A program made the position numbers and the translations under genes. Below the pieces are notes generated by a model that saw only the letters and a list, made by a program, of their open reading frames with translations, did no database searches and was not told the origin of the DNA. From Streptomyces sp. A0958 (GTDB lineage Bacteria; Actinomycetota; Actinomycetes; Streptomycetales; Streptomycetaceae), in assembly GCF_004795035.1 (NCBI RefSeq), contig NZ_SSBK01000019.1, positions 1 to 64,000 on the forward strand: DNA of 64,000 nt. Reading direction: 5' to 3'. Positions within the stretch are counted from its first letter, which is position 1. Each line of letters opens with the position of its first letter. Shown here one piece after another: positions 34,424 to 43,571 of the stretch.

Positions 34424-36589
34424 TCACAGCCCCAGGGACCTGCGCAGGAAATCCAGTTCCAGCCGCAGCAGCCCGCTCGCCGTGCGGTCCTGGCCGACCA
34501 GATGGCCGGCCCCGGACAGCGGCAGCACCGTGTGCGGACGACCGGCGGCGAGGAGGGCCGCCGAGAACCGCAGCGTGTGCGCCACGGCCACGTTGTCGTC
34601 GGCGAGGCCGTGCACCAGCATGAGCGGCCGGGTCAGGGACGGGGCCTCGTCCAGCAGCGAGTTGCGCGCGTAGTTCTCCGGCAGCACGTCCGGGTGGCCG
34701 AGGAACCGCTCCTCCCAGTGGGTGTCGTAGAGCCGCCGGTCCGCCGGCGCCGCGCCCGCCACCGCCGCGTGGAAGACCTCCGGGTGCCGGAGCACGGCGG
34801 CCGCCGCCAGATAGCCGCTGAACGACCAGCCGCGCATCGCCACCCGCGTCGTGTCCAGCTCCGGGCGGGCCTCGGCCGCCGCGTGCAGCGCGTCGATCTG
34901 GTCCTCCAGGACGGCCGTCAGCCGGTCCCCGTGCACCGACTTCTCCCACGCCTCGCCCCGCCCCGGCGTCCCCCGCCCGTCCGTGACGAGCACCGCGAAC
35001 CCCTGCTCCGCGAACCACTGGGCCACCGCCGTCCACCACGCCCGCACCTTCAGCACGACCTGCATGCCGTGACCGGCGTACGGGCTGAGCAGCACCGGCA
35101 GCGGACCCGCCTGCGGGCGGTACCAGGACGGCAGGTAGAGGCGGCTGCGCAGTTCCCGCCGGCCCAGGCCGAGGGCCAGCGACCGGGGGGCGACGAGCGG
35201 TTCCTCGGCCAGGACCGCGATCCGGCCCGCCTCGGCTCCGGCGCGCAGCACCGTCACCGTCTGGCCCTGCGGGGTCCGGCTGTCGAGCACCACCGTCGGG
35301 CCGCCGACCGCAGCCGTGTGCACCCCGGGTACGCCGGAGACCCGGACGGGGCCGTCGCCCCGGCCGGTGGTGTCGTACGACCAGACGTGGATCTCCGTGG
35401 GCTCCTCGCTCGCCGTGAAGTACACCCGCCCGTCCGCGGCACCGATCACCTCGCGGACCTCCAGGCCCGGTGGTGTGACGGTGCCGCCGATGTCGAGGCC
35501 CTGGGTGTCGCCGCCGGGCCGCGCCGGGACGACGAGCGCCCCGGAGGGCAGGCGCAGCGGGGTGCCGGGGCGCAGGGCGACCCAGGCGGGGTCGTGGGCG
35601 CGGTGCACCGTCCGGGTGGTGCCGGACTCCGCGTCCACCGCCAGGACATGGACGGACCGCTGGTCCCGGGTCTGTACGCCGACCAGCGGACCCCGGCCGT
35701 CCCAGTCCGCCGACACGACGTACTCGAACGCCCGGTCCGTCCACGCGGCTTCGGGATGCCCCTCGCCGGCGGCCTCGGGGAGACGGACGTCGATGCGCTC
35801 GCCGGAGACCCGCACCAGGTGCAGCGACACCTTCGCGTTGGCCGTACCGGCGGCCGGGTACGCCACCTCGCGCGGCGGGCGCCCGGGGTCGGAGGGGTCC
35901 GCGATGTACCGGCGTGCGACACCGGCCGTGTCCACGCGGGCCACCAGCAGCGCATCGCTGCCCGGCGACCACCAGTAGCCGTGCGAGCGGCCGATGGACT
36001 CCTGCGACACGTAGTCGGACAGGCCGTACGTGACGTGTTCGCCGTCCGGTCCGGCGAGCGGCCGGTCGCCGGTGCCGTCGGCCCGTACCGTACGCAGCGC
36101 GCCTCCGGACACGTACGCGATCAGGGAGCCGTCGGGCGAGGGGCGGGGGTCGACGGCCGGTCCGGCCGTGGGCAGTCGGCGGGGCGCGCCGCCGTCGGTG
36201 GGGACCAGCCACAGGGTGCCCCGGAGTGCGAAGGCCACCAGCCGCACGGACGCGTCGGTGGCGTAGGAGACCACGCCGGACGAGGTCTCGCGGGCCCGCT
36301 CCCGCCGTGCCCGTTCCTCCGGCGGTATCGCGCCGGGGGCTTCCTCCGCGAAGCCGGGCCCGAGCGGATCGGCGAGGAGCCGTTCCGTGCCGTTCTCGTA
36401 CAGCCAGAGCCGGCTCACCGGATCGGCGCCCGACGTGCCCCGGACGAACAGCACCCGCTCGCCGTCGGGGGAGGCGGTGAACTGCCGGGGCACCCCCAGC
36501 GAGAAGCGCCGGGTGCGGGCGAACTGGTCGGGAAAGCGATCGGCGGCGGTGGCGCGGGGAGCGGGCCGCGCCTCGGAGGAGGGAGTCAT
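34424..36589 (-). CDS. Prolyl oligopeptidase family serine peptidase (S9)
   Basis: A 721-residue two-domain peptidase. Residues about 30-440 are a beta-propeller of the DPP IV N-terminal type (SPDGERVLFVRG, SPDGSLIAYVSGG). Residues about 470-720 are the alpha/beta-hydrolase catalytic domain: nucleophile GWSFSG (about residue 575), acidic residue in HGLADDNVAV and histidine in SGAGHLV near the end. No signal peptide is visible, so it is probably cytosolic. It would cleave dipeptides after proline or similar residues. ATG 36589 is chosen as the first M of a natural N-terminus. Confidence 0.9.
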   Translation of the reverse strand: MTPSSEARPAPRATAADRFPDQFARTRRFSLGVPRQFTASPDGERVLFVRGTSGADPVSRLWLYENGTERLLADPLGPGFAEEAPGAIPPEERARRERARETSSGVVSYATDASVRLVAFALRGTLWLVPTDGGAPRRLPTAGPAVDPRPSPDGSLIAYVSGGALRTVRADGTGDRPLAGPDGEHVTYGLSDYVSQESIGRSHGYWWSPGSDALLVARVDTAGVARRYIADPSDPGRPPREVAYPAAGTANAKVSLHLVRVSGERIDVRLPEAAGEGHPEAAWTDRAFEYVVSADWDGRGPLVGVQTRDQRSVHVLAVDAESGTTRTVHRAHDPAWVALRPGTPLRLPSGALVVPARPGGDTQGLDIGGTVTPPGLEVREVIGAADGRVYFTASEEPTEIHVWSYDTTGRGDGPVRVSGVPGVHTAAVGGPTVVLDSRTPQGQTVTVLRAGAEAGRIAVLAEEPLVAPRSLALGLGRRELRSRLYLPSWYRPQAGPLPVLLSPYAGHGMQVVLKVRAWWTAVAQWFAEQGFAVLVTDGRGTPGRGEAWEKSVHGDRLTAVLEDQIDALHAAAEARPELDTTRVAMRGWSFSGYLAAAAVLRHPEVFHAAVAGAAPADRRLYDTHWEERFLGHPDVLPENYARNSLLDEAPSLTRPLMLVHGLADDNVAVAHTLRFSAALLAAGRPHTVLPLSGAGHLVGQDRTASGLLRLELDFLRRSLGL

Positions 36590-36674
36590 GGCGACACCAT
36601 GGCAGGTGAGGCGGCCCGCACGCGGTCCGGGGCCCGCCCGCCCCGGCACGGGGGAGGGCGGAACCCGGGGTGGA

Positions 36675-38276
36675 TCAGTGCGTCGGGGCGGCGGCCTTCG
36701 CCGCCGCGCTCTCCTCGGCGAGCCGCTCCATGCCGCTCTGCGTCCGCAGCGGCTTCTCCTTGATGAACAGCACCGCGATCAGCGCCAGGAACGCGAAGGG
36801 GGCGCCGATCAGGAAGACGTCGGCGGTCGCGACGCCGTAGGCGTGCTCGACCACCTGGCGCGCCGGTTCGGGGAGCGTGCTGAGGTCGGGGACGCCGCTG
36901 CCGGCGCCTCCGTTGTCCGCCGCGCCGCCGAAGCCCTTCTTCATCTCCTCGGCCACCCGGTGGGCGAGGACGGCGCCCAGGGCGCTCGTACCGATGGCCC
37001 CGCCGAGGCTGCGGAAGAACGACAGCACCGAGGTGGCCGCGCCGAGTTCGGCGGCGGGGACGTCGTTCTGGGCGGCCAGCACGAGGTTCTGCATCAGCAT
37101 GCCGACACCGACGCCGAGCACCACCATGTACACGCTGAGCAGGCCGAACGAGGAGTCGGCGCCGATCGTGGAGAGCAGGCCCATGCCCGCGGTCATGATG
37201 ATGCCGCCCGCGATGAGGAAGCCCTTCCACTTGCCCCGGGCGGAGATGATCTGCCCGGCCACGGTCGTGGAGATCATCAGACCGAGGATCATCGGAAGGC
37301 TCATCAGGCCGGCGGTGGTCGGGGTCTTGCCCAGCGAGATCTGGAAGTACTGGGAGAGGAACACCGTGCCGCCGAACATGGCCACACCGACCAGCATGCT
37401 CGCCACCGTCGTCAGCGCCACGGTGCGGTTGCGGAAGATGTCCAGCGGAATGATCGGTTCCTGGACGCGGGACTCGACCCAGACCGCGGCGGCCAGCAGG
37501 ACCACACCGGCGGTGACGAGTGCGGCCGTCTGCCAGGAGGCCCAGTCGAAGCGGTTGCCGGCGAGGGTCACCCACAGCAGCAGCGCGCTGACCCCGGTCA
37601 TGATGAGGACGGCGCCGACGTAGTCGATCTTCACTTCCCGGCGGACCGTCGGCAGTTTCAGGGTCAGTTGGAGCAGCACGATGGCGAGCAGCGCGAACGG
37701 CACCCCGATGAAGAAGCACCAGCGCCACCCCAGCCAGGAGGTGTCCACCAGCACACCGCCGATGAGCGGGCCCGCGACCGTACCGACGGCGAAGACGGCG
37801 CCGAAGATGCCGGAGTAGCGGCCGAGTTCACGCGGCGGGATGATCGCCGCCATCACGACCTGGGCGAGTGCGGTGAGACCGCCCGCGCCGATGCCCTGCA
37901 CGACCCGGCTGACGATGAGCAGCCCGACGCTGTGCGAGAAGCCGGCGACGAGCGAGCCGACGATGAACATCGACAGGGAGAGCTGGATGAGCAGCTTCTT
38001 GTCGTACAGGTCGGAGAGTTTGCCCCAGATCGGGACCGTCGCCGTCATGGCGAGGAGTTCGGCCGTGACGACCCAGGTGTACGAGGACTGGCTGCCGTTG
38101 AGGTCGGCGATGATCCTGGGCAGGGCGTTGGAGACGATGGTGGAGGCCAGGATGGCCACGAACATGCCGGCCATCAGGCCCGACATGGCCTGGAGTATCT
38201 GGCCGCGCGTCATGCCTGACGCGGGCCCCTCGGTCGCACCGGCGGCGCCGGTTTCGGGTGTGACGGCAGCGGTCAT
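36675..38276 (-). CDS. MFS multidrug exporter, DHA2 family (14 segments)
   Basis: A 533-residue proton-driven exporter with about 14 hydrophobic segments. It has motif A-like GKLSDLYDKKLLIQL, the early WVVTAELLAMTATVPIWG and SRVVQGIGAGGLTAL (motif C-like), typical of EmrB/QacA proteins that export drugs or natural products. The ATG follows a weak AGGAACG. It lies downstream of the TetR gene on the same strand with a 106-base gap, and is likely repressed by it. Confidence 0.92.
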   Translation of the reverse strand: MTAAVTPETGAAGATEGPASGMTRGQILQAMSGLMAGMFVAILASTIVSNALPRIIADLNGSQSSYTWVVTAELLAMTATVPIWGKLSDLYDKKLLIQLSLSMFIVGSLVAGFSHSVGLLIVSRVVQGIGAGGLTALAQVVMAAIIPPRELGRYSGIFGAVFAVGTVAGPLIGGVLVDTSWLGWRWCFFIGVPFALLAIVLLQLTLKLPTVRREVKIDYVGAVLIMTGVSALLLWVTLAGNRFDWASWQTAALVTAGVVLLAAAVWVESRVQEPIIPLDIFRNRTVALTTVASMLVGVAMFGGTVFLSQYFQISLGKTPTTAGLMSLPMILGLMISTTVAGQIISARGKWKGFLIAGGIIMTAGMGLLSTIGADSSFGLLSVYMVVLGVGVGMLMQNLVLAAQNDVPAAELGAATSVLSFFRSLGGAIGTSALGAVLAHRVAEEMKKGFGGAADNGGAGSGVPDLSTLPEPARQVVEHAYGVATADVFLIGAPFAFLALIAVLFIKEKPLRTQSGMERLAEESAAAKAAAPTH

Positions 38277-38382
38277 CGGCCGACGTTCCTCATTCTCTGG
38301 TGACTGGCTCCGCGATCAGCGCTTCTGCGCGGAGTGGTGGTGCGGTGGGTGACGTGGGCCCGGCGGGGTGCGCCGGACGCGC

Positions 38383-38985
38383 TCAGGTCTTCAGGCCGGC
38401 GGCCAGCGAGGCGAACGCCTCGCGGTACAGGCCCTGGAAGGTGCGTGTACGGCCCGACGCCACCCAGACCTCGACGGCGGCGCGTACGGCGGCCAGGGCC
38501 ACATGCGCGAGGAGCCGGGGGTAGAGGTCGGTCTCGGGGTCCTGGCCGAGGCGTTCGGCGACGACGGCGACCATCGCGGTCTCGTCGGCGCCCCGCGCGG
38601 CCAGGAAGTTGGGGAGCAGGGCGGGGCTCTTCCTCAGGACCGCCATCTGGAGCTCCCAGCGTTCGTGGTCCTCCTCGATCTGGGCGAGTTCCTGGGCGAT
38701 CGCCTCGCTGAGGGCTTCCAGCGCCGTCAGGTGCTCCGGGGCGTTGAGCACGGCCCGGCGGGTCCGTTCGGCGTTCTCCTGGCCGGGGCGCGTGATCGCG
38801 TCCTCCAGGCACGGGAAGTAGTTGAAGAACGTGCGGACGGAGACGCCGACGGCGTCGGTGACCGCTTCCACGGTCACGTCCTCGAAGCCGCGGTCGGCGG
38901 CCATGCACAGGGCCGCACCGGCCAGGGCGTCACGCGTGGCGCGCTTCTTGCGTTCACGCAGCCCCAGGGGCGGGTCGTCGCTCAT
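38383..38985 (-). CDS. TetR-family repressor of the MFS exporter
   Basis: A 200-residue regulator. The helix-turn-helix (residues about 10-55) reads RERKKRATRDALAGAALCMA, then VTVEAVTDAVGVSVRTFFNYF. The C-terminal helices form the ligand domain. ATG 38985 gives the usual short N-terminus. The perfect inverted repeat at 39003-39025 lies directly upstream and is the likely operator. The exporter gene follows in the same direction, so ligand-induced drug export is the likely circuit. Confidence 0.9.
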   Translation of the reverse strand: MSDDPPLGLRERKKRATRDALAGAALCMAADRGFEDVTVEAVTDAVGVSVRTFFNYFPCLEDAITRPGQENAERTRRAVLNAPEHLTALEALSEAIAQELAQIEEDHERWELQMAVLRKSPALLPNFLAARGADETAMVAVVAERLGQDPETDLYPRLLAHVALAAVRAAVEVWVASGRTRTFQGLYREAFASLAAGLKT

Positions 38986-39002
38986 GAAGGTGCATGCTAT
39001 GC

Positions 39003-39025
39003 AATTTTGCAGCCTCCGCAAAATT
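39003..39025 (-). promoter_or_regulatory. Likely TetR operator
   Basis: AATTTTGC (39003-39010) and GCAAAATT (39018-39025) form a perfect 8-base inverted repeat around 7 bases, in an AT-rich island 18 bases before the tetR start. A second short dyad, TGCAT-GCT-ATGCA, lies at 38991-39003. No other inverted repeat stands out between tetR and the IclR gene. Confidence 0.7.
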
Positions 39026-39120
39026 CCGAACCGGCCGTACGCATCTCTTCACGGCGACCGGGGGCGCTGTTACATTCCGGAAAACAAGAATTCATTTCAG
39101 TCTGTGACTGGAGGCTCCCC

Positions 39121-40014
39121 ATGACGGCTGTCCATGATGCTCCTCACGTGCATGTGCCGGTGCGTCGCGAGCTGCCACCGTCGATGGTCGAGCGGGTGAC
39201 GCTGATCATGGACGTCTTCGAAGGCAGGACGGCCCGGCTGTCCCTGGAGGAGGTGGCCCGGTCCACCCGGCTGCCCCGGTCGACGGCGCACCGGATTCTC
39301 GACCAGCTGGTACGGCTTCGCTGGCTGGAACACAACGGACTCGGCTACGGGCTCGGGCGCCGCGCGCTCGGCCTGGGCGGCGGGGACGGCGCGCACAGCA
39401 GGATTCGTGAGGCCGCCGCCGCCCGGCTGCACCACCTCCAGATCAAGACCGGCATGGTCGTCCACCTGGCCGTCCTGGACGGGGCCGAGGTGCACTACCT
39501 GGACAAGGTCGGCGGGCGCTTCGCCGCGGCCGTCCCCTCCCGCGTCGGTGGCCGGGCACCGGCCCACTCGACCGCGCTCGGCAAGGCCATGCTGGCCTGG
39601 CTCGAACCGGAGGACGTCGAGGCCAGGGCCGCCGGGCTGATCGGCCGGCTGACCCAGCGCACCATCGCCGACCTCGGCACCCTGCACCAGGAGCTCAACC
39701 GCGTCCGCCGCCGCCACGGCCTCGCCTTCGAGCGCGGCGAGTGCTTCCCGGACATCGCGTGCGTGGCCACCGCAATCCGGGGCCCGGAGGGGCCGGTCGC
39801 CGCGATCTCGCTGGTGGGGGACGCCTGGTCGCCCCTGGAGAAGGTGGCGCCGCTGGTCGTGGACGCGGCACGGCAGGTGTCCGCCGAGCTGTTCCCCGAG
39901 CGGCAGACCCCGGTCCGGGGCGCGCGGCGGGCGGCGGCCGTACCGGAGGAGACGTGGTCGCCGCAGGCCATGGACAGCCTGCTCGCCGCGGGGCAGTACG
40001 GGGACTGGCAGTAG
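39121..40014 (+). CDS. IclR-family regulator at the edge of the steroid cluster
   Basis: A 297-residue regulator. Residues about 20-80 are the winged helix (RVTLIMDVFEGRTARLSLEE, then LPRSTAHRILDQLVRLRWLE); residues about 105-270 are the IclR effector domain (HLAVLDGAEVHYLDKVGG, STALGKAMLAW, RHGLAFERGECFPDIACVA). AGG at 39111-39115 (GGAGG) precedes ATG 39121. It is the only regulator beside the steroid genes, so it may control the shared palindrome found at five steroid promoters, probably as an activator. Its ligand would then be a steroid intermediate. Other targets are possible. Confidence 0.85.
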   Translation: MTAVHDAPHVHVPVRRELPPSMVERVTLIMDVFEGRTARLSLEEVARSTRLPRSTAHRILDQLVRLRWLEHNGLGYGLGRRALGLGGGDGAHSRIREAAAARLHHLQIKTGMVVHLAVLDGAEVHYLDKVGGRFAAAVPSRVGGRAPAHSTALGKAMLAWLEPEDVEARAAGLIGRLTQRTIADLGTLHQELNRVRRRHGLAFERGECFPDIACVATAIRGPEGPVAAISLVGDAWSPLEKVAPLVVDAARQVSAELFPERQTPVRGARRAAAVPEETWSPQAMDSLLAAGQYGDWQ

Positions 40015-40117
40015 GGCGGGGGCGGGGGCGGGAGCGGGGCGGGTACGTATACGGTCCCGCCGCCGCCGTACGCGTCGGCGCGGCGCCCTCATCCCCGTGC
40101 GCGTCGGCCCGGCGCCC

Positions 40118-40687
40118 TCATCCCCACAGGTCGCCCCACCCCCACGGGCCCGGGGGTGCCGGAGCCGCCGGGCCTCCGATGCCGAAGCCGCCGCGGAAGA
40201 AGAGCATCGGCCGGCCCTCGCTCACGGTCTCCAGGGCGAGGACCCGGCCCAGCACCACATCGTGGTCGCCCGCGCCGTGCACGTCGTGCACATCGGCGTG
40301 CACCCGCGTGAGGACGCCCGGCAGGGACGGGGTTCCCCAGCGGGAGACCTCCCACTCCAGGCCCTCGTACTTGCGCCCCTTGCCCGACCCGAACCGGCCG
40401 CAGAGATCCGTCTGCTCCTCGGCCAGGACGTTCACGGCGAACCGCCCCGCCTCCCTGATCCTCGGCCAGGCGCGCCCCCGGTGGTCGGCGCAGAACAGCA
40501 CCAGGGCCGGTTCCAGCGAGACGGACGCGAACGACTGGCAGGCGAAGCCGGCCGGGACACCGTCCCGGCCCAGCCCCGTCACCACCGTCACCCCGGAGGC
40601 GAAGCTCCCCATCGTGCGCCGCATCCGCAGAGGGGTCGGCTCGGTCTCCTCGCACGCCTCGGGCGCGGACAGGGGCTCTGCGGTCAT
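40118..40687 (-). CDS. hsaB: Flavin reductase of the 3-HSA monooxygenase
   Basis: A 189-residue flavin reductase (HsaB-like; mycobacterial HsaB is 187 residues) that supplies reduced FMN to the oxygenase HsaA. It has the pattern RRTMGSFASGVTVVTGLG, then AGFACQSFASVSLEPALVLF and FAVNVLAEEQTDLC. ATG 40687 is chosen because AGAGGTG precedes it. It is divergent from the hsaD operon and has its own promoter with the shared palindrome. The C-terminus carries an extra segment rich in G/P/W. Confidence 0.87.
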   Translation of the reverse strand: MTAEPLSAPEACEETEPTPLRMRRTMGSFASGVTVVTGLGRDGVPAGFACQSFASVSLEPALVLFCADHRGRAWPRIREAGRFAVNVLAEEQTDLCGRFGSGKGRKYEGLEWEVSRWGTPSLPGVLTRVHADVHDVHGAGDHDVVLGRVLALETVSEGRPMLFFRGGFGIGGPAAPAPPGPWGWGDLWG

Positions 40688-40745
40688 CGGGTTCACCTCT
40701 GGGGGACGGGGGCGGGGCGGTCCGCCCGGGACCGGGCAGGGGGCC

Positions 40746-40798
40746 GACCCTAGGACCGCCTTCCGGGCCGCCGGGAGCGCGTTCCCGATCAGTGGAAC
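40746..40798 (-). promoter_or_regulatory. Steroid-regulon promoter of hsaB
   Basis: On the minus strand the palindrome GTTCC-ACTGATCG-GGAAC (40781-40798) is followed after 27 bases by CTAGGGTC (40746-40753), a TAGGGT -10 box. There is no recognisable -35 box. The hsaB start lies about 58 bases downstream. The same layout occurs at four other steroid promoters in the window. Confidence 0.7.
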
Positions 40799-40849
40799 GA
40801 CGCCCCGGAAGGTGTTCCGGGGGCGGTCGGGGCCCGCCTGACGACGGGC

Positions 40850-40902
40850 ATCCCGCTGACCGAGACGTCCGCCGCGCGGCCCCGTACCCCGTGGTTACCG
40901 TC
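40850..40902 (+). promoter_or_regulatory. Steroid-regulon promoter of the hsaD operon
   Basis: ATCCCGCTGACCGAGAC (40850-40866) matches the kshA palindrome at 13 of 17 positions and is followed after 28 bases by TTACCGTC (40895-40902), a TACCGT -10 box. It predicts a leader of about 100 bases before hsaD. A separate perfect dyad, CCCCGGAA-GGTG-TTCCGGGG (40803-40822), lies between this and the hsaB site. Confidence 0.6.
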
Positions 40903-41010
40903 CAGGAACCGTTCACACGGCACCCATGGGCCGCCCGGCGCCGAAGACCGCCCCGGGGCCCTCGGGCCCTTCAGGTCCACCGGACACCGAGCTCGACCGA
41001 GGCAGGGATG

Positions 41011-41877
41011 ATGACGGAGCTGAGCCACGACTCCACACTCCGCGAACTCGCCACCGACCAAGGCGTGTTGCGTTACCACGAGGCCGGTGACGGCCCGCCC
41101 CTACTCCTGCTGCACGGCTCGGGGCCCGGCGTCACGGGCTGGCGCAACTACCGGCACAACCTCGCGGCGTTCGCCGAGCACTTCCGCTGCCTCGTCCTGG
41201 AATTCCCCGGGTTCGGGGTCAGCGACCCGGCCGACGGGCACCCCATGGCGACGGCCGCCTCGGCCGTGACCCGGTTCCTGGACGGGCTCGGGCTCGACCG
41301 GGTCGACATCATCGGCAACTCGATGGGCGGCATCATCGGCACCCGGTTCGCCCTCGCACAGCCGGAACGGGTGCGGCGCCTCGTGACGATCGGCGGTATC
41401 GGCCGCAACCTCTTCAGCCCCGGGCCCGGCGAGGGCATCAAGCTGCTCTCCGAGTTCACCGACCACCCCACCCGCGAGGGCCTGGTCCGCTGGCTGAACT
41501 CCATGGTGTACGACCGGTCGCTGGTGACCGAGGAGCTGATCGCGGAGCGGTGGGCGCAGGCCACCGACCCGGAGACCCTGGCCGCCGCACGCCGCATGTA
41601 CGGCACCGAGGCGTTCGCCGCCCAGGCCGCCGCGGCTGCCGCGTCGGACGCCGCGCCCTACTGGGCGATGCTCCACCGGCTGCGCGCGAAGACCCTGCTG
41701 ACCTGGGGCCGCGACGACCGGGTCAGCCCGGTCGACATGGCGGTCCTGCCGATGCGCACCATTCCCGACGCGGAGTTGCACGTGTTCCCCGACTGCGGGC
41801 ACTGGGTGATGATCGAGCAGAAGGCCGCCTGGGAGAGCACGGTGCTCGCCTTCCTCACCCGTGAGGACGCGGCGTGA
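41011..41877 (+). CDS. hsaD: 4,9-DSHA hydrolase (meta-cleavage product hydrolase)
   Basis: A 288-residue alpha/beta hydrolase of the meta-cleavage-product class. It cleaves 4,9-DSHA into a dienoate and the C/D-ring fragment (HIP). The nucleophile lies in IIGNSMGGIIG (about residue 110; GNSxGG is typical of the class), the acid in LTWGRDDRVSP and the histidine in FPDCGHWVM (about residue 266). ATG 41011 is chosen over 41008 for spacing to GAGG. It is first in the ring-degradation operon and overlaps kstD by GTGA. Mycobacterial HsaD has 291 residues. Confidence 0.88.
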   Translation: MTELSHDSTLRELATDQGVLRYHEAGDGPPLLLLHGSGPGVTGWRNYRHNLAAFAEHFRCLVLEFPGFGVSDPADGHPMATAASAVTRFLDGLGLDRVDIIGNSMGGIIGTRFALAQPERVRRLVTIGGIGRNLFSPGPGEGIKLLSEFTDHPTREGLVRWLNSMVYDRSLVTEELIAERWAQATDPETLAAARRMYGTEAFAAQAAAAAASDAAPYWAMLHRLRAKTLLTWGRDDRVSPVDMAVLPMRTIPDAELHVFPDCGHWVMIEQKAAWESTVLAFLTREDAA

Positions 41878-43571
41878 GCGCCCCGGCCCAGGGTGCCTGG
41901 GACGAGGAGTTCGACTTCGTCGTGGTCGGCAGCGGCGGAGGCGGCATGGCCGCCGCGCTGACGGCGGCCGACAGCGGCCTGTCCACCCTCGTGGTGGAGA
42001 AGGGCGCCAAGTACGGCGGCACCACCGCGATCTCCGGCGGCGGCATCTGGATACCGAACAACCCGACGCTGCGGGCCAAGGGCCACGACGACAGCCGGGC
42101 CTCCGTACGCCGCTACCTGGACCGGCTCACCGAGGACCGGGTGCCCGGCGCCCGCCTCGACGCCTACATCGACCAGGGGCCGGCCGCGATGGAACTGCTC
42201 GGCAGGAGCCGGTGGATGCGGTTCTTCTGGGTCAGGGGATACGCCGACTACCACCCCGAGTACGACGGCGGGCGCCCGCTCGGCCGGTCCGTCGAGGCAC
42301 TGCCCTTCGACACCCGCAAGCTCGGCGAGGACGAGAAGTACCAGCGGCCCAACAGCCTCAAGGGCCCGCTCGGGCTGTGGATCACCGCCAAGGACTACCG
42401 CGACCTCGCCATGGTCAAGCGGACCTGGCGAGGACGCCGGGCCTCCCTGACCGCCGCCTGGCGGGTCTCCTCCAACATGATCCGCCGCCGCCACATGGCC
42501 ACCGGCGGACGGGCCCTGGTCGCCAGGATGCGCATGGCGCTGAAGGACGCGGGCATCCCCCTCTGGCTGCGCACCCCGATGACCGGACTCGTCACCGAGG
42601 GCGGCACGGTCACCGGCATCGTCGTCCAACGGGACGGCAGGACCGTCCGGGTCGGCGCCCGGCACGGAGTGCTCCTGGCCACCGGCGGGTTCGACCACAA
42701 CCAGGAGATGCGCGAGAAGTACCTCCCCGAGGGCAGCCGCGACGACCACAGCGCCGGCGCCGTCGAGAACGTCGGTGACGGCATCCTCGCCGGCCAGGCA
42801 CTCGGCGCCGCCCTCGACTTCATGGACGACGCCTGGTGGATGCCGTCCGTGCACCATCCGGCCGGCGCGACCATCCCGCTCGTCTCCGAGCGGTGCATCC
42901 CCCCGTCGGTCATCGTCTCCGGGAACGGACACCGCTTCACCAACGAGTCGTCGCCGTACGTGAACTTCGTCCACGACCAGCTCGCCGGCGGGCACGTCCC
43001 CGCCTGGTTCGTCATGGACGCCAAGGCCCGCGCCCGCTACCCGTTCGCCCAGATCCTGCCCGGCGTGCCCTTTCCCAAGGCGTTCTACGAGAACGGCACC
43101 GTGCACCGTGCCGACACCGTCGCGGAGCTGGCCCGGAAGATCGGCGTGCCGGAGGACGCGCTCACCGCCACCGTCGAACGGTTCAACGGCTTCGCCAGGT
43201 CCGGCAAGGACACCGACTTCGGGCGCGGCGACAGCGCGTACGACCGCTACTACGGCGATCCGACGCTGAAGAACCCCAACCTGGACGAGATCGACAAGGC
43301 CCCCTACTACGCGGTCCGCATCGAGGTCGGGGACCTCGGCACCAAGGGCGGCCTGGTCTGCGACGAGCACAGCCGGGTGCTGCGCGAGGACGGCACGGCC
43401 ATCGCCGGCCTGTACGCCACCGGCAACACCTCCGCCTCCGTGATGGCCAACGAGTACGCCGGACCGGGCGCCACCATCGGCCCGTCCATCGTCTTCGGCT
43501 ACGTCGCCGCCCGGCACGCCGCCACCGCCTCGGCGCCCCGCCCGGCCGGCGCCCCCGGAGGCACGCCATGA
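41874..43571 (+). CDS. kstD: 3-ketosteroid delta-1-dehydrogenase
   Basis: A 565-residue FAD enzyme that introduces the C1-C2 double bond in ring A. FAD binding is shown by DFVVVGSGGGGMAAALTAA (residues 13-31) with E about 38. The C-terminal active-site loop NEYAGPGATIGPS (about residues 525-537) matches KstD tyrosine/glycine residues. The start overlaps hsaD (GTGA) and the stop overlaps kshB (ATGA). Flavin dehydrogenases of other 3-ketosteroids, including delta-4 types, are alternatives. Confidence 0.88.
   Translation: MSAPAQGAWDEEFDFVVVGSGGGGMAAALTAADSGLSTLVVEKGAKYGGTTAISGGGIWIPNNPTLRAKGHDDSRASVRRYLDRLTEDRVPGARLDAYIDQGPAAMELLGRSRWMRFFWVRGYADYHPEYDGGRPLGRSVEALPFDTRKLGEDEKYQRPNSLKGPLGLWITAKDYRDLAMVKRTWRGRRASLTAAWRVSSNMIRRRHMATGGRALVARMRMALKDAGIPLWLRTPMTGLVTEGGTVTGIVVQRDGRTVRVGARHGVLLATGGFDHNQEMREKYLPEGSRDDHSAGAVENVGDGILAGQALGAALDFMDDAWWMPSVHHPAGATIPLVSERCIPPSVIVSGNGHRFTNESSPYVNFVHDQLAGGHVPAWFVMDAKARARYPFAQILPGVPFPKAFYENGTVHRADTVAELARKIGVPEDALTATVERFNGFARSGKDTDFGRGDSAYDRYYGDPTLKNPNLDEIDKAPYYAVRIEVGDLGTKGGLVCDEHSRVLREDGTAIAGLYATGNTSASVMANEYAGPGATIGPSIVFGYVAARHAATASAPRPAGAPGGTP

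Noticed and set aside
38368..39120. N-terminal extension of the IclR gene across the tetR region
   Set aside because: The open frame is antisense to tetR and covers its operator; GGAGG before ATG 39121 fixes the start.
40696..41010. KstR-type operator (AACnnGTT core) between hsaB and hsaD
   Set aside because: No matching core was found; the dyads present are GTTCC/GGAAC and CCGGAA/TTCCGG types, described separately.
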